From: JBBRHQ01 sp963815645
Lineage (GTDB): Bacteria; Actinomycetota; Thermoleophilia; Solirubrobacterales; 70-9
Reading direction: 5' to 3'
Length of the DNA: 64,000 nucleotides
Assembly: GCA_963815645.1 (NCBI GenBank)
Contig: CAWFHL010000002.1
Coordinates: forward strand, 310,001-374,000
Shown: positions 44,859 through 52,691 of the stretch, one piece after another
How the letters are laid out: the number at the start of each line of letters is the position of its first letter
Numbering within the stretch: position 1 is the stretch's first letter
Notes under the pieces: model-generated
Databases searched by the model: none
Seen by the model: only the letters and a program-made list of their open reading frames with translations
What the model was told of the DNA's origin: nothing
Made by a program: the position numbers and the translations under genes

Positions 44859-45271
44859 TTGCCGATCCGGCCCGTTTCCGGATTCAACTCGAAGAGCTCG
44901 AATGTCTCGCCCTCACCGAGTCCGTCCGGACCAATCCAGTTTTCCGGGTTGTTGAACGCCGCTACCACCACGGGTTTCATGGCCTCTTCGTAATAGGGCA
45001 TTGGCTGGCCCGGCACTTCCGCCTCGGTCATCGCGGCGGCCATTCGATCGGCTTCCCGCTCTACCTCGGCTTCGACCGCTTCCACCCTGACCCCGACGAA
45101 TAGGCGGGGAGGACGGTCGCGCAGGGTGAGTAGCTGAACCTGCGGGTAGGCCTCGGCAATTTCGCCGACCATCTCCACCGGGACGAGCTCTTCCCAATCA
45201 ACCGGTGACGGGATGAAGCCCTCGGGAAGTTGGAAGCCCTCATCCTTGTGCTTGTGCCGGAACAAACCCAT
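44855..45271 (-). CDS. hypothetical protein
   Basis: 138 residues from the ATG at 45271: GLFRHKHKDEGFQLPEGFIP, LVPVEMVGEIAEAYPQVQLL, RPPRLFVGVRVEAVEAEVER and PYYEEAMKPVVVAAFNNPEN. Acidic, alpha/beta in character, no signal or membrane segment. Not recognised. Its stop overlaps that of the integrase remnant by 4 nt. The 84 bp up to the Rrf2 gene hold two GTTAGC(G/A)-type repeats but no gene. Confidence 0.6.
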   Translation of the reverse strand: MGLFRHKHKDEGFQLPEGFIPSPVDWEELVPVEMVGEIAEAYPQVQLLTLRDRPPRLFVGVRVEAVEAEVEREADRMAAAMTEAEVPGQPMPYYEEAMKPVVVAAFNNPENWIGPDGLGEGETFELFELNPETGRIGN

Positions 45272-45355
45272 CCCCGGCGAGCCTCTCAACCTCGGACCGC
45301 CCGTTAGCGATCCGTTAGCAAATCGGCCGCAAACCGCCCTGGAATGCGGGCCACT

Positions 45356-45754
45356 CTAGATGTAATACATCTCCGAGCCCGACTCCTCAGCCTCACGCCT
45401 GGCGATCTCGGCGATCGTCGTCTGACCGAAGACCTTGCGCAGGGCAACAACCCCCTCGGCCCAGATCCCACCCGCCTCGTCGGCCTCCTGGCCGATCTTG
45501 CCGTCGAGCGCCTGCACCACTTCGAGCACCTCGATCTCGTCGGCGGGCCGCGAGAGCGTGTAGCCGCCCTTCATTCCCCGGTGGCTGTTCAGCAGGCCGG
45601 CACGGCGCAGGGTCGAGAAGAGCTGCTCGAGGAACTGCTCCGGCATCCCCCGCCGCTCGGCGAGCTCCTTGATCGGCACCGGCCGGTCCCCGGATTGGGC
45701 GAGCTCGGCCATCGCGATCACCGCGTAGCGCGACTTTGAGGTGACCGAGATCAC
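45356..45754 (-). CDS. Rrf2-family transcriptional regulator
   Basis: 132 residues, winged helix-turn-helix: KSRYAVIAMAELAQSGDRPV, IKELAERRGMPEQFLEQLFS (recognition helix), LRRAGLLNSHRGMKGGYTLS (wing) and the dimerisation helix EVVQALDGKI. Unlike IscR and NsrR it has no cysteine at all, so it cannot hold an Fe-S cluster through Cys; it resembles the CymR-type branch, which controls cysteine metabolism in Firmicutes. TAGAAA lies 6 nt before the GTG start. Target here unknown. Confidence 0.88.
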   Translation of the reverse strand: MISVTSKSRYAVIAMAELAQSGDRPVPIKELAERRGMPEQFLEQLFSTLRRAGLLNSHRGMKGGYTLSRPADEIEVLEVVQALDGKIGQEADEAGGIWAEGVVALRKVFGQTTIAEIARREAEESGSEMYYI

Positions 45755-45910
45755 CGCTTCTTTCTACCGCAAGGCCCGGAGGGCGGTGAGAAGCCTCGCA
45801 AAGGGCGGAAATCGGGAATCGCACGATCGCTTCGCTGGGCTAGGATCGGAGCGCCGAGAGGTGGGGAGCAAGACGACCCCCCAGGCAACCGGGCAGATCG
45901 GAGGCTTCCC

Positions 45911-46531
45911 CTGAACGAGCGCCCACGCTGTTTGGTCAATGACGGACACCCGCTGTTCCGTCTCGGTGCCCGCAGGGTGCTCGCAGACACCTACGAGGTC
46001 GAGGAGGTCCCCACCCGGGACGAGGCCGTCGAGCTGATTCGCGACGTCGGCGGCTTCGATGTGGCGATCATCGACGTCCTTCCCTGGGCCGAGGCCGGCG
46101 GCAACGGGATCAACGGCTCGGAGGCGATCCGGGCGATCCACCGCGACGAGCCGGGACTCGGGATCGTCGCCCATGGCAAGCAACCCGAGCGCCACCTGGC
46201 GTCCAGCGTGATCGCCGCCGGGGCGAGCGCCTACCTGACCCGCACTGCCGGCAGCGAGCTGCTGCTCGAGGCCGTGGCCGCGGCCCATCGCAACGATCGC
46301 TTCGTCGATCCGGCGGTGCCGCCGAGGGGGAGCCGTGGGAAGCTCACCCGTCGCCAGCGCCAGATCCTCCAGCTGCTCGCTGACGGCGACTCGGCGACAG
46401 CGGCGGCGCGGGAGCTCGGGGTCGGCGAGGAGACGGTCAAGACCCACACCAAGAACATCCTGGTCCGACTCGGCGCCCGCAACCGCGCCAACGCAATCGC
46501 CATCGCCCTGCGCGAATCGCTGATCGAGTAG
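45911..46531 (+). CDS. LuxR/NarL-type response regulator, probable CTG start
   Basis: 206 residues with the CTG at 45911: receiver-like domain (LVNDGHPLFRLGARRVLADT; DVAIIDVLPWAEAGG with the likely phospho-Asp; GASAYLTRTAGSELL) and a C-terminal GerE helix-turn-helix (KLTRRQRQILQLLADGDSAT; GVGEETVKTHTKNILVRLGA). One of the two N-terminal acidic residues is Asn and the conserved Lys after strand 5 is replaced, so phosphorylation may be weak. GGAGG sits 6 nt before the CTG; the first canonical in-frame codon (TTG 45932) would cut into strand 1. Confidence 0.8.
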   Translation: MNERPRCLVNDGHPLFRLGARRVLADTYEVEEVPTRDEAVELIRDVGGFDVAIIDVLPWAEAGGNGINGSEAIRAIHRDEPGLGIVAHGKQPERHLASSVIAAGASAYLTRTAGSELLLEAVAAAHRNDRFVDPAVPPRGSRGKLTRRQRQILQLLADGDSATAAARELGVGEETVKTHTKNILVRLGARNRANAIAIALRESLIE

Positions 46532-46544
46532 CCGGCGAGCCCAG

Positions 46545-46978
46545 CTAATCGATTCCCTCCTGCTTGCCCGAGGGCATCAGGGCGCGGGTCGCCGGGTATC
46601 CCGCACCGAGCATCGCCGCGCCGACGTAAAAGGCGGTTTGCACGGCGTCGGCGAAATCCTGTGCCCCGGCTGCCCCGCTCAGATCGGTGGCGCCGGCGAT
46701 AGATCAGGGAGCTTCCCGCGAAGAGGATGACGCCGGCCACCACGACCCGCCGGTGGCCGAGGATGTCGCCGAGCCGCCCGCCGAGGGCGACGAAGGCCGC
46801 CGTCGACAGCGCTTACGCGGTAACCAGCCATTGCATCGCCGTCTCGGACAGCCCCAGGTCGGCCTGGATCGTGGTCGCCGAGATGCTGACGATCGTGAAG
46901 TCGATTCATCACCATCACCATCACCATCGCCGGGACCAGCGGCCAGAGGACGCGATAACGGGGCAATGCGTCGGGCAT
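46545..46978 (-). pseudogene. MFS transporter, internally deleted
   Basis: Starts well (GGAGG 8 nt before the ATG at 46978; PRYRVLWPLVPAMVMVMVM), then frameshifts at a hexanucleotide repeat into FTIVSISATTIQADLGLSET, meets TAA where a Tyr codon is expected (AMQWLVTA-stop-ALSTAAF), continues ALGGRLGDILGHRRVVVAGV, and jumps to the last transporter helix QTAFYVGAAMLGAGYPATRA ending at 46545. Roughly the central two thirds of a drug-proton antiporter are gone. Confidence 0.75.
46907..46927. repeat. hexanucleotide microsatellite (CATCAC)3.5
   Basis: Three and a half copies of CATCAC. On the minus strand it encodes the alternating Met/Val run in the first helix of the MFS pseudogene, exactly where its frame breaks, so slippage here may have started the decay. 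Confidence 0.7.
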
Positions 46979-47043
46979 ACGAGGTACCTCCATCTGATGA
47001 CGGTGGACGAGTGGGGCGCCCGAAACGCCCGCCGCAGCGCTTC

Positions 47044-48136
47044 CTAGATCCAGCCCCTGTCCCGCGCCGTCAACACCGCCTGCGCCCGATCAACCGCGCC
47101 GATCTTGCCGTAGACGTTGTGCAGGTGGGTGCGGATGGTCGAGACCGAGAGCTGCATCTCGCCGGCGATCTGCTTGTAGACCATCCCCTCGGAGAGGTGG
47201 CGGAGGACGTCGAGCTCGCGCGCCGAGAGCGGGCAGGGCTCGGTCGCTCGCGGGGTCTCCAGGCGCGGGTAGGGCACCTCGTAGAGCAGCTCCCGCATGC
47301 TCTCCGGGCCGATGCCGCAGCGCTCGCAGGTCTCCCTGAGGCGCTCCGGGTTGACAGCGTCACCCTGGGAGTAGTGGCCGATCATGTCGGCGGTAGCGAC
47401 CATCCCGGCCAGGCCATCGGCGCCATCGGCGTGATGGCGCTCAATTGCGACGGCGATCCGCTGCGGCAGGTTCCAGCGCCGCGCTAGCACGCCGCCGACC
47501 AGGGCGTGGTCGATCCCGAGCTGCTCGCGCTCGTCGCGCAGGCGCTGCTCCGGGGTCCGGGAGGTTGCGTCGAAGTAGGGCTTGTAACCGGGGTGAAGTC
47601 GGGAGATCACCAGCCGGCCGACGTCGTGGAGCAGAGCGACGACGGCGAGGTCGTCGCGCTCGGCAAATCCCGTCACCCGGGCGATCTGATCGGCGGCCCG
47701 CTGGGTCGCCAGAGCGTGGATGCGGAAGTGCTCGGGGCGCAGCTCCCAGCCTCCGTTCGGCTCGAAGAAGTCATAGACCGGCGCGGTTCCGGCGATCGCC
47801 AGCACCCCCGAGGGCTTCAGCACGTCGAGCGCGTGGGGAATGTTGGCGACGCCGCCGGCGGCCCTCGCGCCGCGGTTGGCGAAGCGCAGCACTGAGATCG
47901 TCAGGGCGACGTCGGCCTCGACCGTCTCGACGATCTCGCCCACCCGCGAGGTCTCGGCGGTTGCGGCGCTCATCACCCGCTCGCGCGACTCGACCAGGAC
48001 GGGGAAGCGCTCGACCGCCTCGAAGGCCTCCGCGAGGCGGCTGCCCGGGCGCCGGGCCGCGGTTCTCGCCCGTGGCCTTGTCTGGGACCTCTCCCGAGGT
48101 CCCCTTGCCGTTGCTTTGGCTCTTTCGCGCTCCCAT
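47044..48136 (-). CDS. HDOD domain-LuxR helix-turn-helix protein, one frameshift as read
   Basis: N terminus from the ATG at 48136 (MGARKSQSNGKGTSGEVPDK), then an extra base near 48045, then the HDOD domain: RLAEAFEAVERFPVLVESRE, VEADVALTISVLRFANRGAR, VVALLHDVGRLVISRLHPGY (HD-like metal motif) and IAVAIERHHADGADGLAGMV. A GerE-type helix-turn-helix follows (LSARELDVLRHLSEGMVYKQ; SVSTIRTHLHNVYGKIGAVD). Corrected length 363 residues. HDOD proteins act in stress and motility signalling; with LuxR it is probably a one-component regulator. As sequenced, its frame runs on from gltX without a stop. Confidence 0.8.
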
Positions 48137-48272
48137 GATCGCTGGGGATCCGCGACGACGGGCGTCACGTTCGTTCCGAAAACCTCATCGGCAGCGGACG
48201 CCGCGCGGTTTAGCGCTGGGGCGCGGGGAGCGGCGCTTCCCAGCATGCCCGGAGGCGACCGAATCCGGCCGC

Positions 48273-49635
48273 CTACGCGGCCGAGGCGCTCCAGGGCTGC
48301 GTCGATCCGGGCCAGGGACTCGTCCCTGCCGAGGGCCGCCAGGGACTCGAAGATGCCCGGCGAGACGCTGCCGCCGGTGATCGCGACCCTGATCGGCTGG
48401 TAGACCTTCCCCGCCGCCAGTCCGAGGCGATCCGGGAGCGGCGAGAGGGCCGCCTCGACCGAGTCCGCGTCGAAGCCATCGGCGCCGGCCAGCGCCTGGC
48501 GCGACTCGCCCAGCACCGCGGCCGCCCCGTCCTTCATCACCTTCTTCCAGGCCTTCGGGTCCTCCACCGGCGGCTCGAACAGGAAGCGGATCAGCGGCCA
48601 AACCTCGTTCAGGGTCTGTGCCTTCTCCTGGACGATCGCGCAGGCGCGCCGCAGCGGCTCGTCGGGCTCGCGGCCCAGATGGCGAGCGACCGCCGCCGTG
48701 TAGTCGTCGAGCGGCATCTCCCGCATGTAGCGGCCGTTGATCCAGCGCAGCTTCTGCTCGTCGAAGATCGCCGAGGCGCGGCCGACGTCCTCGATCCGGA
48801 AGCGCTCGATCAGCTCCGGGGTGCTGATCAGGGTGGTGTCGTCGGTTGTCCCCCAGCCGAGCAGCGCCAGGTAGTTGCGAACCGCGGCCGGCAGGTACCC
48901 GGCCTCGCGCAGCTCCTGCACCGAGGCCGAGCCATGGCGCTTGGAGAGCTTCTTGCCGTCGGGGCCGTGCAGGAGCGGCAGGTGGGCGTAGCGGGGCGGA
49001 TCGTGGCCGAGGGCTTCGAGAACGAGCAGCTGCTTGGGGGTGTTGGAGAGGTGATCGTCGCCGCGGAAGACGTCGGTTATTCCCATCTCGGCGTCGTCGA
49101 CGGCGACCGCGAAGTTGTAGAGGACCGAGCCGTCGCCGCGGGCAATTACGAAGTCGTCGGTGCTCGGGTTGGGAAAGGAGACCTCGCCCCTGATCAGGTC
49201 ATCGACCACCGTCTCGCCCTCGTCGGGGACCCGCAGGCGAACCGCGGCTCCCTCCGCCTCGCCGGGCTCGCCGCGGTAGCCGCGCCCGGCGCCGTGGCGC
49301 TCTTTCCAGGCCCGGACGTCCTCGGCGGTCGCCGCGTCGCGATAGGCGGCGCCGGATTCGATCAGCTTCGCCACGGCGGCCTGGTGGCGAGGCGACCGCT
49401 CCGCCTGAGAGATCGGGCCCTCGTCCCAGTCGAGCTCGAGCCAGCGCAGCGCGTCGAGGATCTGCTCGACGTTCTCGGGGGTCGAGCGCTCCCGGTCGGT
49501 GTCCTCGATCCGCAGCACCATCGAGCCGCCGCCGTGGCGCGCCACGAGCCAGTTGTAGAGCGCCGTGCGGGCGCCGCCGATGTGAAGGGCGCCGGTCGGG
49601 GAGGGGGCGAATCTGACTCGCGGGTATGGGCTCAT
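48273..49635 (-). CDS. gltX: glutamyl-tRNA synthetase, stop hidden by a frameshift as read
   Basis: Class I synthetase: RVRFAPSPTGALHIGGARTA (HIGH motif variant HIGG) at the N terminus, MVLRIEDTDRERSTPENVEQ, GDDHLSNTPKQLLVLEALGH, DGKKLSKRHGSASVQELREA (KMSKS equivalent) and the C-terminal anticodon-binding helices to ESLARIDAALERL. One extra G near 48280 removes the TAG at 48275-48273; without it the gene has 454 codons, a normal length. It supplies Glu-tRNA, and the mischarged Glu-tRNA(Gln) used by GatCAB encoded in this window. Confidence 0.93.
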
Positions 49636-49702
49636 CTGTCTTGCCGAGGATGTTTCCACAGCCGAACCTAGACTTGCCGCCGATGCCGACCTTCGATCGC
49701 AA

Positions 49703-50587
49703 GTGCTGATCGGCGCCCATGTCTCGAGCGGCGGCGGCCTGACCCGGGCGCTGGAGCGCGGCGAGGAGCTCGGCTGTGACTCGATCCAGATCTTCAACCA
49801 GAGCCCGCGGATGTGGCGCCCGACCCACTACGGGCCGGATGACTTCGCCGCCTTCCGGGAGGCGATGGTGGGCTCCAGGGTCGAGGCGGTGATCATCCAC
49901 GCCGTCTACCTGATCAACTGCGCGAGCAAGGATCGCGAGCTGCGCCGCAAGTCACTCGCCTCCCTCACCCACGCCCTGCGGGTCGGCGACGGGATCGGCG
50001 CCGCCGGGGTCGTGCTGCACCCCGGAGCGCAGAAGGGTGAGCCGCTGGTCCCTTCGATCAAACGGGCGGCGAAGCTGATCGCGTCGGCGCTGCAGGAGAC
50101 GGAGCGGTGCCCGCTGCTGCTCGAGCAAACGGCTGGTCACAAGGGCCTGTTGGGCCGCGACTTCGACCAGACCGCGGAGCTGATCGAGCAGGCGGGGGGC
50201 GGGGAGCGGCTCGGCCTCTGCCTCGATTCCTGTCACCTCTTCGTCCAGGGCTACGAGATCACCGACGCCCCACACCTCGAGGCGGTGCTAGACGAGGCTG
50301 ACGCGAAGCTCGGGCTGAAGCGCCTCGGGGCGGTGCACGTCAACGACGCCGCCGCGCCGCTCGGTTCCTGCCGCGATCGCCATGCCAACGTCGGCAAGGG
50401 GGAAATGGGGCGCCAGGGCCTCGCCGCCTTCCTCTCCGAGCCCCGCTTCGAAGGGCTGCCGGCGACCCTCGAGACCCCGGGGCCGAACAAGAGGGGCCCG
50501 GATCGAAGGGAGGTCGCGGCGGCGCGACGGCTGCGCAAGGCGGGGCTGCGGACCCGCAGGGCCAAGACGAAAAAGTCCGCTAGTTGA
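49703..50587 (+). CDS. nfo: endonuclease IV (AP endonuclease)
   Basis: 294 residues, TIM barrel with three-zinc site: LIGAHVSSGGGLTRALERGE, CDSIQIFNQSPRMWRP, AVIIHAVYLINCASKD, LLLEQTAGHKGLLGRDF, LGLCLDSCHLFVQGYEI, GAVHVNDAAAPLGSCRDRHA and PATLETPGPN. Cleaves abasic sites. GTG start at 49703. An ATG at 49683, 8 nt after TAGACT, begins a nine-codon frame that ends overlapping this GTG; either it couples translation or one base is missing and the true start is that ATG. Confidence 0.95.
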   Translation: MLIGAHVSSGGGLTRALERGEELGCDSIQIFNQSPRMWRPTHYGPDDFAAFREAMVGSRVEAVIIHAVYLINCASKDRELRRKSLASLTHALRVGDGIGAAGVVLHPGAQKGEPLVPSIKRAAKLIASALQETERCPLLLEQTAGHKGLLGRDFDQTAELIEQAGGGERLGLCLDSCHLFVQGYEITDAPHLEAVLDEADAKLGLKRLGAVHVNDAAAPLGSCRDRHANVGKGEMGRQGLAAFLSEPRFEGLPATLETPGPNKRGPDRREVAAARRLRKAGLRTRRAKTKKSAS

Positions 50588-51869
50588 TGTGGACGCCGGA
50601 GATCGCCCGGGAGATCACCAGGCGCTGGATCTCCGAGGTGCCCTCGAAGATCGTGTAGATCTTCGCGTCGCGGTGCATCCGCTCCACCGGGTACTCGCGG
50701 GTGTAGCCGTTGCCGCCGAGGATCTGGATCGCCCGCTCGGTCGCCCAGACGGCGACCTCGCCGGCCTTCAGCTTCGACATCGAGCCCTCGGCGTTCTCGA
50801 ACGGAACCTGGTTTCGTCCCATCCAGGAGGCGCGCCAGACGAGGAGCCTGGAGGCATCGATCTCCAGCTTCATGTCGGCAAGGGTGAAGGCGATCGCCTG
50901 GTTCTCGATGATCGCGCGGCCGAACTGCTCGCGCTCCTTCGCGTAGGCGAGCGCGTACTCGTAGGCGGCGCGGGCGATGCCGAGCGCCTGCGCGCCGACC
51001 GTCGGCCGGCTCGCCTCGAATGTCGCCATCGCCGCCTGCGAGCGCCCCTGCTTGCCCTCGCGGACCCGGGCGAGGCGCTCGTCTAGCTTCTCCTTGCCGC
51101 CGAGCAGACACGAGCCGGGGACGCGGCAGTCGTCGAGGTGAACGTCGGCGGTATGGGAGGCACGCAGGCCGTGCTTCTTCACCTTGGCGCCCTGCTCGCA
51201 GCCCTTCGTCCCCGGCGGGATCACGAAGGCGGCGTGCCCGCGGGAGCCGAGCTCGCGATCGACCGAGGCGATCACCACGTGGACCGCGGCGATCCCGCCG
51301 TTGGTCGCCCAGGCCTTCTGGCCGTTTATGACCCACTCGTCCTTCGCCTCGTCGTACTTGGCATTGGTGCGGATCGCCGAGACGTCGGAGCCCGCGTCCG
51401 GCTCGGAGGAGCAGAAGGCCCCGACAGCCGGCTCCTCAGGTGTGCCGAAGCACTGCGGCACCCATTCCCCAAGCTGCTCGGGGGTCCCTTGGCCGAAGAT
51501 CGCCGCGACCGCGAGCGAGGTTCCCATCAGCGCCATCCCGATCCCCGCGTCGCCCCAGAACAGCTCCTCGGTGGTGATCGGCAGGGTAAGCCCGGTCTCA
51601 TCGCCCCAGAACTGGGCAAGAGCCTCGAAGCCGTAGAGCCCGATCTTCGCCGCCTCCTGGATCACCGGCCAGGGCGTCTCCTCGCGCTCGTCCCACTCCG
51701 CCGCCGCCGGCCGCACGACACCCTCGGCGAAGCCGTGAACCCACTCGCGCAGATCCTTCTGATCCTGGTTCAGCTCAAGGCTGAAGCGGGACTCGCCCTG
51801 GCCGGGAGACGACCCGTTGGTCACCTCCGCGACGAGCTGTTCAGCGTCCGCTTGCTGCTCGCTGCTCAC
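50580..51869 (-). CDS. acyl-CoA dehydrogenase
   Basis: About 429 residues. FAD-dependent fold: EELFWGDAGIGMALMGTSLA, VGAFCSSEPDAGSDVSAIRT, KAWATNGGIAAVHVV, EREQFGRAIIENQAIAFTLA, QILGGNGYTREYPVERMHRD and the catalytic Glu in YTIFEGTSEIQRLVISRA. Alpha,beta-dehydrogenates an acyl-CoA of unknown chain. The GTG at 51869 has TAGTCT 7 nt upstream (leaderless pattern). Its end overlaps nfo by 8 nt tail to tail. Confidence 0.92.
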   Translation of the reverse strand: MSSEQQADAEQLVAEVTNGSSPGQGESRFSLELNQDQKDLREWVHGFAEGVVRPAAAEWDEREETPWPVIQEAAKIGLYGFEALAQFWGDETGLTLPITTEELFWGDAGIGMALMGTSLAVAAIFGQGTPEQLGEWVPQCFGTPEEPAVGAFCSSEPDAGSDVSAIRTNAKYDEAKDEWVINGQKAWATNGGIAAVHVVIASVDRELGSRGHAAFVIPPGTKGCEQGAKVKKHGLRASHTADVHLDDCRVPGSCLLGGKEKLDERLARVREGKQGRSQAAMATFEASRPTVGAQALGIARAAYEYALAYAKEREQFGRAIIENQAIAFTLADMKLEIDASRLLVWRASWMGRNQVPFENAEGSMSKLKAGEVAVWATERAIQILGGNGYTREYPVERMHRDAKIYTIFEGTSEIQRLVISRAISGVHIN

Positions 51870-51976
51870 CCGCAGAAGACTACATCCAACCATGTCACGT
51901 TCAGAGCGGCGGACGGCCGTCCACCTCGCACCTGCCGCCTAAAGCGCGGCCCGGCGCCTGCCGATAGAGCCGGCGG

Positions 51977-52186
51977 ATGCAGACGATGAAATGTCTCAGA
52001 TGCGAGTCGGTCCTGTTCCTCGGCGGCGATCGCTGCCCGCGCTGCGGGGGAACCGACACCGTCGAGTTCAGGGGCCCCGCTCGCCCCCCGCGCAGCCGCC
52101 GAAACTCGGCTCCCTCCGGGACCGCCTCCCCACGCTCGAGCGCAGCCGCCGAGCCCATCCGGGCCAAGCCGCGCACCGCCGGCTAG
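51977..52186 (+). CDS. small zinc-ribbon protein
   Basis: 69 residues: MKCLRCESVLFLGGDRCPRC gives a CxxC-CxxC ribbon in the first 25 residues; the rest is Arg/Ser/Pro-rich and disordered. TAGAGC lies 6 nt before the ATG. No family name can be given. Confidence 0.55.
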   Translation: MQTMKCLRCESVLFLGGDRCPRCGGTDTVEFRGPARPPRSRRNSAPSGTASPRSSAAAEPIRAKPRTAG

Positions 52187-52190
52187 AGCG

Positions 52191-52586
52191 CTAGGCGAGC
52201 ACGTCGCGGAGGTCGAACGCCCGCAGCCCCTCGGGGCCCTGATCGGTGCAGTCGAAGAAACGCGGGTTGACGCAATCGAACGCCGGCCCCGCCCCCTCGT
52301 AGGCGCGCTCGACCGTGAACTGACACTGGGGCAGCGGTGAGCCGGTCATCTTGACCCCGCCGAAGCCGCCCGGCCGGAGCACCGCGTCGAGCTCGATCTC
52401 CGCCGCGAAGACCTCCTGCATGCAGCCGACGTACTGGCGGCCGTTGAGGGTGTCGATGTAGCTGTAGAGGAACTCGCAATGCAGCTCGATGCATCCACGT
52501 GGCTCGACCAGCTTGTCGCAGAAGGATCGGCAGAGCCGGCACTCTCCGACCCGAGCGGTGCTCTCCTCTCTCTGGCGCGTGGCCAT
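52191..52586 (-). CDS. cysteine-rich hypothetical protein
   Basis: 131 residues with nine cysteines: GECRLCRSFCDKLVEPRGCI, HCEFLYSYIDTLNGRQYVGC, SPLPQCQFTVERAYEGAG and NPRFFDCTDQGPEGLRAFDL. The N-terminal CxxC-x3-C cluster suggests a metal or Fe-S site. Not recognised. Short convergent gap to the zinc-ribbon gene. Confidence 0.65.
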   Translation of the reverse strand: MATRQREESTARVGECRLCRSFCDKLVEPRGCIELHCEFLYSYIDTLNGRQYVGCMQEVFAAEIELDAVLRPGGFGGVKMTGSPLPQCQFTVERAYEGAGPAFDCVNPRFFDCTDQGPEGLRAFDLRDVLA

Positions 52587-52631
52587 CCCACTCAGTCTAG
52601 GCGCAGGCAGCGCCCGGCGGGGGGTGCGCTC

Positions 52632-52687
52632 GCCGGCGCGGTGTTAGCGCCGGCACATGCACGTCAGGCGGCGAAGCCGCCGCAAGT
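52632..52687. repeat. REP-like bipartite palindrome, copy A
   Basis: Hairpin 1: GCCGGCGC (52632-52639), 7-nt loop GGTGTTA, GCGCCGGC (52647-52654). Hairpin 2: GGCGGC (52667-52672), GAA loop, GCCGCC (52676-52681), then GCAAGT. It follows the dnaE stop within 5 nt and could act as its terminator. A second copy lies at 58185. Confidence 0.8.
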
Positions 52688-52691
52688 TCTT

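Noticed and set aside
46886..46935. Plus-strand run of seven His codons, as in an affinity tag
   Set aside because: It is the reverse strand of the hexanucleotide repeat inside the MFS pseudogene; the surrounding plus frame has no protein-like content or start signals.
47044..49797. A genuine 917-residue GltX-regulator fusion protein
   Set aside because: Codon counts and stop/start positions fit two genes with one inserted base each; no linker of native composition joins them.
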